NCBI GenBank assembly: GCA_949358305.1
Contig: OX442324.1
Span: forward strand, 2,843,501 to 2,907,500
Origin: Strigamia acuminata
Lineage: Eukaryota > Arthropoda > Chilopoda > Geophilomorpha > Linotaeniidae
Length of the DNA: 64,000 nt
Reading direction: 5' to 3'
Below are positions 35,705 through 49,088 of the stretch, piece by piece. The notes below the pieces were generated by a model. It saw nothing but the letters and a program-made list of their open reading frames with translations, was not told the origin of the DNA and made no database searches. A program made the position numbers and the translations under genes. How positions within the stretch are numbered: position 1 is the stretch's first letter; every line of letters starts with the position of its first letter.

Positions 35705-35759
35705 TGAAGACCCTTGTCTGCTATACAAGTATTATCACCTGTTGATGTCTGGTGTTTCA
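35673..35759. repeat. Perfect 34-bp inverted repeat, 19-bp loop
   Basis: Arms 35673-35706 and 35726-35759 are exact reverse complements by base-by-base comparison; the left arm starts TGAAACACCAGACATCAACA. Transcribed or single-stranded DNA here would form a strong hairpin. Confidence 0.9.
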
Positions 35760-35784
35760 ATTATAACTTACCGGTAAGTGTGTT

Positions 35785-35940
35785 CTAATAATTAAAATGA
35801 TTTTAATGACATTAATGGCGCTTCAAACTTACAAATGATTTATTTTAAACCATAGGCCTTTCGATCAAACGATCATCTTCAGTGATCAAATCGTTTTGAC
35901 CACTGAAGCGTCATTGAAATCATTTTAATTATTATCACAA
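35785..35940. repeat. Inverted repeat unit, AATAATTAAAATGATTT arms
   Basis: The left AATAATTAAAATGATTTTAA and the right, inverted, AATAATTAAAATGATTTCAA continue through TGAC and a GCGCTTCA/ACGCTTCA motif. It is probably a small MITE. A CGATCA-rich centre lies between the arms. Confidence 0.5.
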
Positions 35941-37524
35941 AGAAAGTGCGCGTTGACATACAGGGTGTTTTGTTTAAAACTTACAGTCAATTTCCAGAAT
36001 AAGTATCTGCTTTTTCAAAAAACCAAGCAGACTAGCCTATAGCAAAGTTGGGATGACGAATCCAATAGTGTAATCAAATTTTATGCCAGACATGCAACAA
36101 TGCACTTTTCATTAGCTAACTCATTAACTGGTCGGTTTTTCAATAATCCGATTTTTAAAAATGACACATTTTGCGTCATTTCCATGAGAAAACCAAAAGA
36201 ATCGGTTCTTCGATTTGAAATTGAACGCACCTATTGTTATATTAACAGTAAAATTTAAATTATGTAATTGTTTTCAGTTTTTCGATCGATCGGTTTTGCA
36301 TATCCGAAGACCAAATGACCTACGACTAAATTTACATAAATTCGACAACTTGGGTTCATTTAAATGCATCTCACTTAGCTTAAATGATCACAATCAAGTT
36401 ACTTAATGATCCTTACATCATCTAGGCCTAGAATTTTCTGTCATTATAATCTAAAACAACAATATGCATGTGCTTACCACTTTCTGATCTTCCCCCACTT
36501 TTGTAATATCCACTTTAAACCCTTTCTCCTCACCATTTTGCAACTCATCTCACTACAAACACACACAACTTCCTTGTGCTTGTCACATCTCATTATCCAT
36601 TTCCACTTTCCACGATTCATTAACTTGTACGCAATATCCACCTTCACCTTGAAATCCATCTTTTATTCTACAACTATTGCACAACTCTTCCCACCACAGG
36701 CAGATAAACTAAAAAATATTTTTTTTTTAATTCTAAAAAATAAAAAATTTAAAAAAATTTAAAAAAAAATAAATTAAATTAAATTTACACAAACCAACCT
36801 AAGCATTTTTCCATTCCTTAATTTCATCAGGAGTGAAAAGACGACGAAGTAGAAAGGAAACAGGCTCCCAAGAGAAAACTCAATGGATCACTTCATTGAG
36901 CGAAGAAACAAAGACGAGACAAATTAACCAGGACAATGGGAGAGACAATGCATTTGCCATTCGAGTGTTCGTCACTGGCCAAAATGCATTAAACTTAATT
37001 CATTATTCATCATTTCCAAGTTGTAAACCTAAAAAAGTGTCATCTACAAAATTACCCACGTTTGTTTGTGTATATGCAGTGGATTCCGAGAAAATGTGGA
37101 CATTTCCTCTGTGTTTTTATTGCTAGGAATTTCGGGAATTGCATTGAATGATACGAATAAAATAAAAATTACTTCCCATAGGAATAACATGCGAGTGTTG
37201 GTTTGAAAACATTCCTTTTTCAAATCAATTTTGCTCGCATTTTTTTCTCGGGTATTGCATTGGAAATTATGTTAAATTTGAAACAAAGTGGAACATTTGT
37301 TTCCAAATTAAAATTTTACGGGCTATGACGCTGTGCTCGTCGAAAGCGATCGGCGCAAGCGTTCCAGTTATGAGTATTTTACATACGAATGTTTATTAAC
37401 ACCGGTTGGTGGCGCTGATATGTAAAATATCAACGAGGGAATGACACCATATGGGTTCGAAAATATATTTCACAAAGCATTGCTTGTCACTTAAAGCATT
37501 CCAAAATGTATAGCATTTCAGACT

Positions 37525-37605
37525 TCGTTTGTAACATTAAACAAACGTCACAAACGAAAAACCGAGAGTGTAATTGCTGACAAAAATGGCGGCTCTTATT
37601 AAATA
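37525..37605 (+). repeat. ACCGTATTTTATCGATT repeat, truncated copy
   Basis: CAAACGAAAAACCGAGAGTG and AATTGCTGACAAAAATGGCG followed by GCTCTTATT match the family. The ACGGTA end is missing. Confidence 0.55.
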
Positions 37606-37674
37606 ATGCAGTTGAAAAAATCATTTTCAAAATGAATATTTGACAATATACATTTTACAAAATCATTTGCTGAT

Positions 37675-37800
37675 TTACCAGATTTGATTTGCAGATTTGC
37701 TGGATTTGCAACGAGATTTGCTGCATTTGCAACGAGATTTGCTGGATTTGCAACGAGATTTGCTGGATTTGCAACGAGATTTGCTGCATTTGTAACTCAT
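37675..37800. repeat. Minisatellite, 21-bp unit, about 5 copies
   Basis: Tandem GATTTGCTGGATTTGCAACG-type units, with GCTGC variants, are each followed by an A. The minus-strand frame reads LQIQQIS repeatedly and is not a gene. Confidence 0.85.
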
Positions 37801-38370
37801 TTACTAAATAAGCAAAAAAAAATGGTGGATCGACTTGACAACTGACCTTTAAAAGCAAATTCACGATTTCATTTGCAAACCAACTAAAACTAACACAGCG
37901 ACCATCGACTAGCTTGTCGCCAAGTAACGAAGCGTTCGAATCAGTTTATACACGAACAATTTAAATATAATTTGCATAAACACACACAATGGCCATCAAT
38001 TCTGCTTTTCCAATCAAACACATTCAATACAACACAGCATGACCGTGTTATGCGAGAATCTCGTGTAAAATCTCGTGCTCACTCTCTTGGCACGTGAAGA
38101 CGAAAATTTCGTGTTAATACTTCCACTATCTTGTAGCACTAGTTACATTCAAGAATGCCATCTCGTGTTAACAAGTAGTGATGATTCCCGTGTTGTGTTA
38201 ATTCTTTATTCAAAGCGCCCTGCTGTGGGAGTGTTTGTTCCACAAAAATCTCAATTACTTACAAGCAGAATGACCGACAAAGATTCATTAATTAATTTTC
38301 TCTACAACATTTGGAGCCACCTGTGGGAAATGCAAATCTTAATTGTTGTTACCATTGTTTAAAATGCAAA

Positions 38371-38400
38371 GTACAAAACACTTTATAACGACCCCATGGA
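38371..38400 (+). mobile_element. pogo-like terminus fragment
   Basis: ACAAAACACTTTATAACGAC matches the left terminus of the 34775 MITE. No partner end was found nearby. Confidence 0.4.
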
Positions 38401-40928
38401 GAGATCCAATACCAAAAAGCCTGAATAAACAAAAACCACGACTGTAGCAATGGCGGATCACCGCATTCGATAATAACAGTCATAAAAGCATATAAACGAC
38501 AAAAATAATTGAGATTGAATTCAAAAATAGTGGGTAAACTAAAGAATTTCATGAGTTTTTGTTTGTTAGTAATATTGTTTAGATATTGTATCACTAAATT
38601 GCATTGTATATGCGGTTGTCAAGAAGGAATAAATATACGAAATGAACGTTTAAATATGGAGCTTTAATGCAAACTTAAATGACGCATCAACAGCTTATAT
38701 GGGTAAAAAGAATCAAAGAAATAAGGTAAAATTTAAATCTATTATTTATGAAAATACATGAAAATACATGAAATTTCAGAAAGAAAATCCCGTTAGTTTT
38801 CGAAAAAAAAATAAAAACACTTTCAGAGGCCCGGTTGCGGTTGAGTCAGGAGGGTTAATACAATATATAGAAAAAATGACATTAAGTGTACGTATTTATT
38901 TCAGTTCTAAGCTGATTATTTGAAAAATTAAAGGGGCTTCTTTCATGCTTCTGCGTGGGACCTCAACACGCTATCCAACGAAACTGTAGAAAATGTCAAC
39001 ATTTTTCATTTTCCGGCTTCCGAATAACCACAAACCACAACAACGTTGCAGAAGCCAGTCAGATTTGCCAGCTGCATGACATCACATTGTCAGTGAATTT
39101 ATGGTTAGAAATATTTATTTCTGCATGTGAGGCATGAAAAGCCTGAATTTCAAGACATCATAAATCTCATCTTATGTTTTCTATGGCCCCAGGCGTGTGC
39201 TCCACTGTACTAGTCTCCACTGTATACAAAGATTTGCAACTGGCATATCAGAATGACATACACCACATTTTATTCCAACCTATTTTTATCTCGAAACCAG
39301 CCCACAAATCTAAATTTCTCAAACAAAAATCTCATCCCACAATTTCCCAGCCATTTTAAGCCCAAAAACAGAGAAAAAGATGAGATAACAATCATAATTA
39401 CCTCCAAATTAGGCCTAACTTTAATTACATTCCAGTCTATTAATAGAAAAATGAGTAATTTTTAATTTTTTTTAATTTTTATAAGAAATATTTTCTGCAT
39501 CTAGACATCAATTTTCTTCTATTGAAAAAGAGAAAGCTGCCTTTAATCCCAAACGAAGAGAACAAGCGGATTGATTCGAAAATTTATGGAGGCAGCCGGA
39601 GAAGTGTTAATTCCTCACAGAGAGACATCTGGTGCGGAGCTGTGTGACATGCAAATTGGAAAAAGATTGCAGCATCGTTCTCTCAGGAAAATGCCGTAGG
39701 AGAATATTAATTAAAGCTAACGCGAATGGCGCTGGATTGGAACAACATTACACAACAAATTAAACGCTATGCCTTATGTAGTAATAAAACTCCATCGAAA
39801 CACTGCATTACGACCTCTTTAAATCCACATGTAAATGTCTCATTAAATCCTGGCACAGTGCTTCGTTCCAAGAGAGATTAGCTCCGCCAATAAGAGTCAA
39901 GTACGTATATCCGCACGTCCCCACTGTATTCATTAACACGAGTAAATATTCCTAGGCTTTGTGCATTTCAATTTGGCTAAATATCGGTATCGGTCACAAA
40001 GAACGTGCCGATACATACCGATATTTATAAACTGGACAAGCCATAAATAACATCATTTATTTGTTGATGGTATACAATTAAATAAAAACTTTTCACCATT
40101 TTATAAATTACATCAAAAATTTACTTGGGTATTTTATTTAAATAAATTCTTTTTAGAAAATCACTTTTTTTTTAAAAATAAAACAAAAATTAACTGTTTA
40201 AACTTGTCGTATTAAAAAAAAATTAATTTGACAAAAATATCGTTATCGAAATCGCTAATTGCTGATTTTTTTTATTTTTTTAAACTTAAGATGACTAACA
40301 ACTAAGATAAGTTGCATAGTACTAATTCGATGGTACTCTACAAATTTGTAATTAAAAATTTTGCTGTACCTTCAGCCGTTTAAAAAGTCCTAAATGGATA
40401 ACTTTGAAGATGACCTTCCGAGTCAAATTGAAGGTCACAACTGGATATCCCACCATCGACTTCCCATTCGACCGCATTATTAGAATTGATATATCTTCAG
40501 TCATTTTCAAGAAAAAAGGTGCGTCCAAACTTTTGACTCACCCTATGTATTGAGCCCCGTGACATCATGGGCTCTTAGGCACCACCTAGCTCTGCTTCAC
40601 TACTCTTGCGGCTTTTATAGACCTTGCAAGCAAACAAGCACAAAAAGCCGTTCGTATCAGGGCCGACAAGAGGCAGGGAAAGCGGGTACTAATTACCCAG
40701 GACCAGTGCCTGATTATGTTGAATAAATGTTTTATTTTCCTGCTCCATGTTTCATTTGCATACAAGGCAGGGCGTATTTGTTTTGTTTTTTTGCACATAA
40801 ATACAAATCCCGTGTACCATAAAGATTTTTAGCCGATCTACCTTTCTAAAAAAAATATTTTTCACTGTGGCCCTGACCATGACTTACATAATGCGCTTTA
40901 CGTAGTACTTAGATAAAAAACAAGGGAA

Positions 40929-41639
40929 TTCTGGGTAGACAAAATTTATTCAGAGTCTGAAACAATTAAATTTTTCCGTGCACCATCGGGGCCGGAAACA
41001 AGGGTGATTCAGAGTCTAAACAATATTGTTATGAGTACCACCCTTGGCAGGAAACTTAAGACTTTGATTCCTGTTACCATTCCAAGGACGGAATGGTGTT
41101 ATGAGTACTAGGCTTAAGACTTTCAGACTCTGAATATTCAGGTTGTCACGCCGCAAACGAAATGATTCCGCCCGCGTGTTTGGCTGTGTCTTTCCGTGTG
41201 CGGAAATTGTTTGGTACTCACAATCCGTGCACGTGTTGTAATTACAAATGGCGACCACTTTTACCAAAATATTGTAGTTTGATTGTGCAAAATAAATGGA
41301 TTGCTGTATTTTTAAATTAATAATTAATAATAAATTATAAAATAAATTAATCAAACATTTTTAGTATTATCTGTCTTTGTATTCAGTATCCACCTCCGTC
41401 TTACGCACGACCGGTCACGATCGATCGCATTACGACAATGCATTCTGGGTACTCAGAATTTGTTCGTGCACGGAAACAATTGAATTTTTCCGTGCACCAT
41501 CACTGCCAGAAAAAATAGAATTACGGTCGCCAGAAAGTTTCCGTGTCTGGTAAGCGAAACTATGTGTACCACGTCGACCAAAACTTCTGACCGCTCACGG
41601 AAAGTAACCATTCCGTGCACGGAATCAGGTCATGTAATA
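40929..41639 (+). repeat. Dispersed repeat family 'TTCCGTGCAC', copy 2
   Basis: The block from ATTCTGGGTAGACAAAATTT to TATGAGTACTAGGCTTA matches 54249-54470 almost exactly apart from a missing ~18 bp. Downstream blocks match 26080-26400. The right end GTGCACGGAATCAGG is the inverse of the copy-1 left end, which suggests terminal inverted repeats. A local hairpin, GTGCACGGAAA / TTTCCGTGCAC, lies near 41466-41497. Confidence 0.7.
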
Positions 41640-42792
41640 TTTTTAGACCCAGACTGCCACTGTTTCGCGTTTGTCGTTCGCTTTTAAAAGTAAGAGTTTA
41701 TCGCCACTGCGACTTCAAATCAACACACCAACCAAAATGTGCTTGGGAAGCGTGCTTTTGGGTGGAAAATGTCTGAAACAATTTAGTACTTGAAAAAATT
41801 CATTATCAACCATAATACACTGCCGGCTGGTCAACATTGCATCAAAAGTCTCCATCACATTCCTTCCCATACTCTTTCCTACCAACATCAACATCATTTC
41901 ATTTTGTTTGCATTATTCACTGCTTTAACTCCATTTGCATGCAGAGTGAGGGGTTGTGGAGCCATTCAGTCCATGCTCTTTCTTTTGAAATGCAAATTAA
42001 AACCTTAATTAAGCAAATAAGATGGGAGGAAGCAGCAAAAAACAAGCAAGATACTTTGCTGTTTTGCAAATGTACACAAATATTTCTGCAGCTATTAACT
42101 AATCTGGAATTTAAGCACAGAATTCTTCAACGAGATTATTTTCCACAGCAAAGTTTGAGCAATTTTTAATCAAATTCCTGGAAATCAAAACGCGACTACG
42201 TCGTAGCTAAATTAATACTTCAAGCAAAACAATCTATTTTAAATTTTAAATTTTAAATTTGTTTGTCATCACATACCCCAGATAACCCTCCAGCTTATTG
42301 GTAAAAAGATAGGAACGAACATTCGCTAACACATAAACCACTGTATACACCTTAAACAGATCATTTTACTAAACGGGAAAAAAAATCTATTAAGGCGCTT
42401 TCCCTTCAGGCTTGCAGCGTGTTCTGCTGTTGATATAAAGCTGCAAAGTAATAGACTTGCTGTCTACCAAGCCCCCAAGAAGTAAGCAAGCTCAATCTCA
42501 GTTGTACCACCAGATATCATCACGATTGGTGTTTCCAAAAACGTTATCAAACTGTTATCAAAACAAGGTAATTGTAACCATAATCGGCAACTAGTAAAGG
42601 AATATTTTAGACAGGACACTATATTAACATCCTATACGTGACAATAGACCCGTTTTGTCTATAATGCCAAAATCCATTTGCCAAATCCATTTGTTTAACC
42701 TAACTAAACAGATAGGCCTATGCGATGTTGCAATATACGGCCATGCAATATTAATTTTTGAATATTGCATGCAAATGTCACAATTGGATGTC

Positions 42793-42948
42793 CAGTTTAG
42801 CTGTTTTAAGTTTATCTATCATTATTTGCCCCGTCTATCTTTTAATACTGTTGTTAGGGCAAGACGAGAGATGGGTCAAGATTGATGTCGTTGAATCTCA
42901 ATGGATTTTTTATGTCACCTGGTAGATAAACTTAAAACAGCTAAACTG
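42793..42948. repeat. Perfect 26-bp inverted repeat, 104-bp loop
   Basis: Arms 42793-42818 (starting CAGTTTAGCTGTTTTAAGTT) and 42923-42948 are exact reverse complements. The loop has no ORF of note. It is most likely a small MITE. Confidence 0.85.
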
Positions 42949-42999
42949 AAGGGAAGCTTTTTTTGTCCACGACTGTACAGGTCTGACGAGTAGTTTACA

Positions 43000-43170
43000 T
43001 GCAGTTTTCAATGCGCAAAATGCCCAAAATCTACCTCGTACAACTGGAATTTAGTTTTCCGAATACGTCTGTCTTTTCTGGAAAACTGGTTCGTTTACAC
43101 GATCAATGTTCCGGAAAAGTAAAATTCGCATTTTCACTCATCTGGAAAACTGAGTACATGTAAACATGTT
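43000..43170 (+). repeat. Dispersed repeat shared with 6440-6630
   Basis: ATGCGCAAAATGCCCAAAAT, TTTACACGATCA, and TTCCGGAAAAGTAAAATTCG..TTTTCACT.. GTAAAC blocks appear in the same order at 6440-6630. Weaker relatives lie at 13140-13175 and 27510-27570. Confidence 0.6.
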
Positions 43171-44871
43171 AATAATTGACAAATCGCAAACAAATCTCTC
43201 GTGTTTGTTTCTAAAAACTTCCCAAACTTGAGGTCTGTCATTTTTGGTATGCAAATGACAAGTTGCCAGACGCAAGTGGACAAAAGAGCATGTTGGCTCC
43301 CAAGTGACTGTCACATCAACCCATGAACTGACACATAATAGTGGACATTTCCATTACCAGCCGCTTATCGAAAACAAACTTACTTGCAATAGTAGATCCG
43401 TCCATCGCTGCCTGCATGTGCAGTCCATCCTGTCCTCAGCTTCCGGTTTATTTCTTCCAAAAAAAGCACATCACTTATTTCTGCTTCGGCTCCACATGGA
43501 GTCACAGGCAAGTTCCGTTTTGATGATGTCACAGCTAGAGCACTGCTCAAGCGCATGTTTATGAAGTGTCTGTCACATTACAATTAATCCACATCCTTTT
43601 TCCTAGCAGAAACCACAGCAGAGCCATCTAGGCATTGTCAGCTGCAATAAACAAGAAAAATCTTTAATGTCAAATGCAATAACATTTTACGCACTAATTT
43701 CTATTTTTTTAAATACAATTAAAAAAGCCGGTCCTTTAATGTAAAGGTTTACAGCTTAGGTTCCTGTGTCTCTGTCATGTGCACAAAATCGAAGAGCAGC
43801 AGACAAGGACAAATCAATCAATAATAGTCTTAAACAAGAATCTATAGTGGAAGATTCCATTCCTGAATAGTTTTGGACACAATAGGAGAAATTGGATATT
43901 TACAAATCATTACAAAAAGAAAATTGAAAAAGAAAACGAAGGGAAAAAAAATTAAATAAATCGTGAATGGGGAATTGTAGACAATATGTTTTCGAGCAAT
44001 TGTTGCTTTATTGGCCAATAGAATGAAGGCGAATTGTGTGTTGGAACCAAAAGGTATTGGCAATGACAAAAAGGAAAATTTAAATAAAAAAAAATTTTTT
44101 CTTTAAGGAATTGAAGTGGAATTTCATGTGGAATTAGTCAAGAAAATAGTGTTTTTTATAAAATAAAATAGTTTATATGAATTTTTAAACAATATAAAAA
44201 AATATAATTAACTTTACCATAAAGGTAAGTAAAGTATAAAAACAAAAAAAACAAAAAAAAAAAAACTTGGAACATCAATACACTTTAGCTCACTTTAACT
44301 TTTCAATTTTTCCTTTTTCCTAAGCTTTTACTTTTTTCAAAAAAAAAGGAACAAAGCTTTTGATCTCTTCAGTTATGAACGAGAAACTGCAAACTGCTAA
44401 CACAGCACCTTTCCACATAAAGCCCCAACCATTAGCAAAAGCTACCCTACCTTCACCCCAAACTGAAATATAATTAAAATATATTCAGGATAAATATCCC
44501 CAAATCAATATCTTGTCACACAATCTATGAAATATGAACCATTATAGCTTTTGCAAACCTATCCCCCAAACTAATAAATTACCTGCTACATAACAATCCA
44601 GAAAATTAAACGACATTCCTCATTTCTGATCATGTTACATTATTTAATGTTTAACATAGTCAATCAAACTATTTGTATGATGGATCAGCCAATAGGGAGT
44701 TCTTAGAAAATACTAACTCAGTGGATGTGGGAATTCAAGTCTGTGCAGTGCTGTAGTGGAAGATATACACAAGCATTCGCTGTATACCTTCGGCTTTAGA
44801 AACTACCCTAGGGTACTTACAAATTTAAAAATATATAGTGAACTTCCGTTAGACAAGGCACTCCTCTAGAC

Positions 44872-45135
44872 CAGGGCTTCTTAAACCTTCTTTACTCAAG
44901 ACCCCTTTCCGCTTAAATTTTTTTTACGTGACCCCGGGTATACTACCCGCACCCCATGTGTATTGGGCCGCATGTATTTTTTAATGTTGAAAAAAATAAA
45001 ATGGTGAAATTCAAACTTTAAAAAATGCTTTTAATCAAAACAAATAAATGTAGCTTAAAGAACAAACATTGAGCTTTTTTTTTTTTAAATGAATTTCTAA
45101 CTTAAATGGGCCAAACGTTATGTCCATTTGAATAT
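44872..45135 (+). repeat. hAT-like left end plus dispersed repeat
   Basis: CCAGGGCTTCTTAAACCTTC resembles hAT termini of the CAGGGxTTCTTAAAC type and is followed by the block shared with 15345-15545. So both copies probably derive from one hAT family. The right end was not found. Confidence 0.5.
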
Positions 45136-45609
45136 GCGCTACTTGGCACAAGTGTATTTGGCCACCACGCTAATTGCCATAAGTGAGTTGGGCCGGCAGA
45201 AAATCATTGTTTATTTGAACAATACATTTCAATATTTTGTTGGAAAACCAAAATTTTGTATTTGATTGTGCAGGTCAAGTCAAAACCTAAATGTGATGGG
45301 TTTGGAACACTGAGCAATTGCCTTGACTTTACGCTTAGAATCATTTTTCTGCTGAAATATCCATGTCAAAGGCAGTTCATCATCTGCAAATGGAGGCATA
45401 ACAATCCTCCAATACTTTTTTATAAGTATACTGGTCTATAACATTCTTAATTTAATGTTGTGGACCGATACCCATACAGGTAACCATCCCCAAGCCATTT
45501 TAATATTGGGAAGGTTTTTTCGTATTGGGCATACATATCAAAATTATTTGAGTGTATGTCTAGACATTAAAATGTTTTTTGTTACATTTTGTGGATTGCA
45601 GATGAAAAA

Positions 45610-45725
45610 AAAAAACACTTTTTTAGTAAAGCAGTCGTTTTCATCGCTTTCATGGCTGTTTTCGTTGTAAAACGTTATTCAAAATGAATGTTTTGATGAT
45701 GAAAACGTCATCTAACACTGTTTAG
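45610..45725 (+). repeat. Dispersed repeat shared with 20040-20160
   Basis: This is the partner copy in the same orientation, ending near AAAACGTCATCTAACAC. It is not followed by a Tc1-like element, so the shared unit is independent of that insertion. Confidence 0.65.
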
Positions 45726-46771
45726 TTTACATCTATTCAGGTACCCTTTTAATATCTGATAATACTAAAAACTTGCTCTAGACCGGGCACTTTACTAGCT
45801 AAATTCGTATGTTGTTTAATTTCTTCGTTCGTTGCTGGACAAAAGAGTGCCGACTACAAATTGATAAAATGTCAATATTTTTTATTGATTGTTGGTATCA
45901 ATATTTCCAAGGCATGAACAGCGGCTTTAAGCCAGGTTCACACTGTGAATAAGAAATAACAGTAATGCAAAAATACGGTGCATTGTGGGAAAAAAATAAG
46001 CCAGTGAGAAAGTAAAGTTGTACAGAATAGTACAGCAAAGACGTATTCCTTATAATTATGGCAGATTTTTTAGTGTAACAAAAATCGTGTAAATTGTGCT
46101 AAACACTCTTGGTTATAGTTAGAAAACCACATTTACACTACATGCATGTAACAGTAAGCAATCAGGTTCCTGTCAGCCAATGACAAATGATCATGCAGTC
46201 ATGTGAGCAATTCATATCATATGACCACAATGTTATTAGATTCAAAACCAAAACACGAATAATTTATTGAATTGGTTCAAACGGTTTCTATAATATACAA
46301 AAAAAAAAATAGAACAGCAGCAACTGGCATTTCAATAAATAGTTGAGCATCAAATAAAATAAAATAAATTGTGAATGGCTTGGTTGCTATTTCTTGTTGC
46401 GAACAAGTTTGAACACTAGCTAAGTTACTTTCTCCCTTCTTACCGTATTACTCCATTTTAAGCGGTATGCCGCTGTAAGTGAAATTATACCAACTTTTGG
46501 GTATTTCACTTACGAATGCGGCTAAAATGCCGGTTGAAACAAAATAATAACGATAGAATGTTAATGACCATGTGTCAGTAGTCCGTATTTTGGCAAGATG
46601 GATTGCGTTGTTGTTTGTTTGCAAGATATAGATCGAATGATTTTTGAAAGATAGATCGTGGCAGTGCTATGATCGCTAGAAAAGCTGAAGATATATGAAA
46701 CCAGTCTCCGTTATCGAATAATGGTCAATATTTTTTATATTTGAGTGGCTTTCATACAAATCGAATTATAT

Positions 46772-47107
46772 TTCAGAGGATTTCAGTAAAATCTGATAAA
46801 ACTTCAGAGAATTTCAATAAAATGTGATAAAATTTCAAAGAATTTCAATAAAATATGATAAATCTCAGAATTTCAATAAAATCTAATAAAATTTCAGAGA
46901 ATTTCAATAAAATCTGATAAAATTTCAGAGAATTTCAATAAAATCTGATAAAATTTCAGAGAATTTCAACAAAATCGGATAAAATTTCAGAGAATTTCAA
47001 CAAAATCCGATAAAATTTCAGAGAATTTCAATAAAATCTGATAAAATTTCAGAGAATTTCAATAAAATCTGATAAAACTTCATGGATTTCCACCAAAATG
47101 TAATAAA
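46772..47107. repeat. Minisatellite, 31-bp unit, about 11 copies
   Basis: The unit starts TTCAGAGAATTTCAATAAAA and ends TCTGATAAAAT. Central copies are near-identical; outer copies carry substitutions or are 1-2 bp shorter. No ORF is associated. Confidence 0.9.
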
Positions 47108-49088
47108 ATTCATACAACCACTACAGAACTAGATAGTATTGGTATATGGTATACAATGATGACATGATTTTTCCTCAATAAAATGCAACAATTGTTAGTG
47201 AATATAAAATTCGTCCCAACACGATAGAGCCAATGGCTAATTAGTGCATTTATTCCATTCCCAACGAGTCTTTGTTCATATTTTCCACATTTTAAGACTT
47301 TCCTCTTCAGATAAAAAAAAAAGAATTCCTCAGTTGATTAAATTCTCATGCAATTCAATACATCAAATTACCCTGCCAATCGATAAAATAAAAAGGTTGC
47401 AATTTTAAAGAACATTCATCTTTCAAGAACATTCGTCTTTTCTGCTCAAATCCAACCACAATTTGCCCTCAAGCAGAGAAATAAAAAGGAGCAATGTGTG
47501 AGTTTCAACCTTTTTATTTATTAAGCCTCAGCTAAGCACCTTCTTATACACTCTCTTCAATTTGCATCCGAATTTATGTGCAATTTGTGATTCACGTCAC
47601 CCAAATCTTCAGTGGAACCATCTATTCCCTAGATGCTCATATTGGTTTGTATTGTCTAGCTCAACTTGTTGCTGCCTGGCATTTTTGTGAAAGACTTTGC
47701 CGATAACTCCGATACCGATTATCAACCAACGAATATCGACCGACAAATTTGAAATTTCATACTTGTTATTCTCTTAATTAATGGACAAGTTAGCTCTGCT
47801 AACAATTTCAATGCAAAACAAGTAAACATCTGTAATGCATGGACGCATTACATATTAGACTTCTAAACCCCTTCTACACTTTTCTGTATAGAAATACATC
47901 TGTCCGTCTGTCCCTAAATAAAACACCAAAATAAAAGAAAATAATGTGGAGTTTTCGGGTTCGAGAAATGCACAGACGGGCGACAACACGTTGCCAGAGG
48001 GCGTTCGGACGTAACACGCGCATTTTGATACGTCCGATAAAAGTTTTGTGGTTACAGCCAATAGGAGCTGACCATTGATGTAATATGATACATCATTTCC
48101 GGTATCAGCCTGTAATAGACGGCTAAAAGTCTAGTAAAACCAGTTTATTAATTAAACCGGAGGTCAGAAAAATACAAAAAGACCTTAGGAACCTAATACA
48201 GGTATGCTGAGTTCATTGCTGTTGCCCGTTTGGCTCTTGCTGTTTTCGTTTTTGAGATATGGATGTGGACGGACAGACGGACAGAACCGTTTCATTAGAC
48301 TTTCTAAACATCAGGTTTAAAAGTCTAAAATTAAGCTTTACATTAATTCCTTTGAAAAATCGAAAAATCCACAATTCAAAATACAGCAGACCAAAGAAAA
48401 ATAGAAATTTTAATTGGCAACAAAATTAACACTCAGTGCACTCAAATCAGCATGCTGTAAATCTCATTAGGTAGGATCAAAAAAAATAATCTGTTTTTTT
48501 GGTGGGATTAACACCCACAATCCCAAGGAGTGAGAGAAAGGAGCACTAAGCCCTTAACTGGTACAAGGTTACTGTTTACTGAAAGAATATCTGACTAAAC
48601 AGAGCCTAACCACACAAGATAAAGCACTTGTTGACTTTTCTGTGACCATTGCAACTCCTAAGACATCAATTTTACAAAAGGAATGGTAATAATTCTATTG
48701 TTTCAATAGATTGCTTTAGTTATTTAGTGTTAATTACATCCCCACCTCATTGGAAATACCAATCTAAATGCATTTTAATCTATGCATTGATTGGTTGACC
48801 AGTAAAACAAACGATGCAGTCAAACAAATTACACAGCGGAATAAACTTTCAATCAAACCAAATCTGTTAATGAATTGCATTAGTTGTAAATTGAAAATAA
48901 AAAATAAGTTTCAAGCTGAAAAAAAAGGTGGCCACAGAGCAGCACTAGATAGCCAATAAACCGAATACTCTGAGACCAAATATTCTCAAGAGATTAGTTT
49001 GTCTTTGTGAACATCACACACTACAGCTGCAATCGAAACATTTTCGAAACATTTTTAAACAAGCGGTTAAACTTCGGAAGCATAATAG
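47108..49088. other. No gene seen; one GC-richer patch
   Basis: The patch 47940-48120 (CGTTGCCAGAGGGCGTTCGG and similar) has no supported exon. Flanking TTAGACTT.CTAAAC motifs at 47855 and 48295 hint at a transposon remnant. Confidence 0.45.

Larger units (their letters stand above)
35941..40928. other. No gene seen; repeats and simple sequence
   Basis: Includes the minisatellite at 37675, repeat scraps at 37440-37605, and a TCTCGTG-rich patch at 38050-38210. A 97-codon Lys/Arg/Gln-rich ORF at 36833-37126 follows an acceptor-like TTTCATCAG, but nothing else supports an exon. The ATATCGGTATCGG-type sequence near 39980 is a weak repeat. Confidence 0.5.
41640..46771. other. No gene seen apart from listed repeats
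   Basis: The unique, moderately GC stretch at 43240-43640 has two overlapping plus-strand frames of 60-86 codons with no recognised domain. Poly-A and A/T tracts run through 43900-44360. Confidence 0.5.

Noticed and set aside
36833-37126. Possible plus-strand exon after an acceptor-like TTTCATCAG
   Set aside because: The frame opens with GTG, has no recognised domain and no neighbouring exon; a single acceptor-like motif is weak evidence in AT-rich DNA.
38075-38362. 95-codon ORF
   Set aside because: Its first half lies in a patch of repeated TCTCGTG motifs; there are no splice sites and no recognised family.
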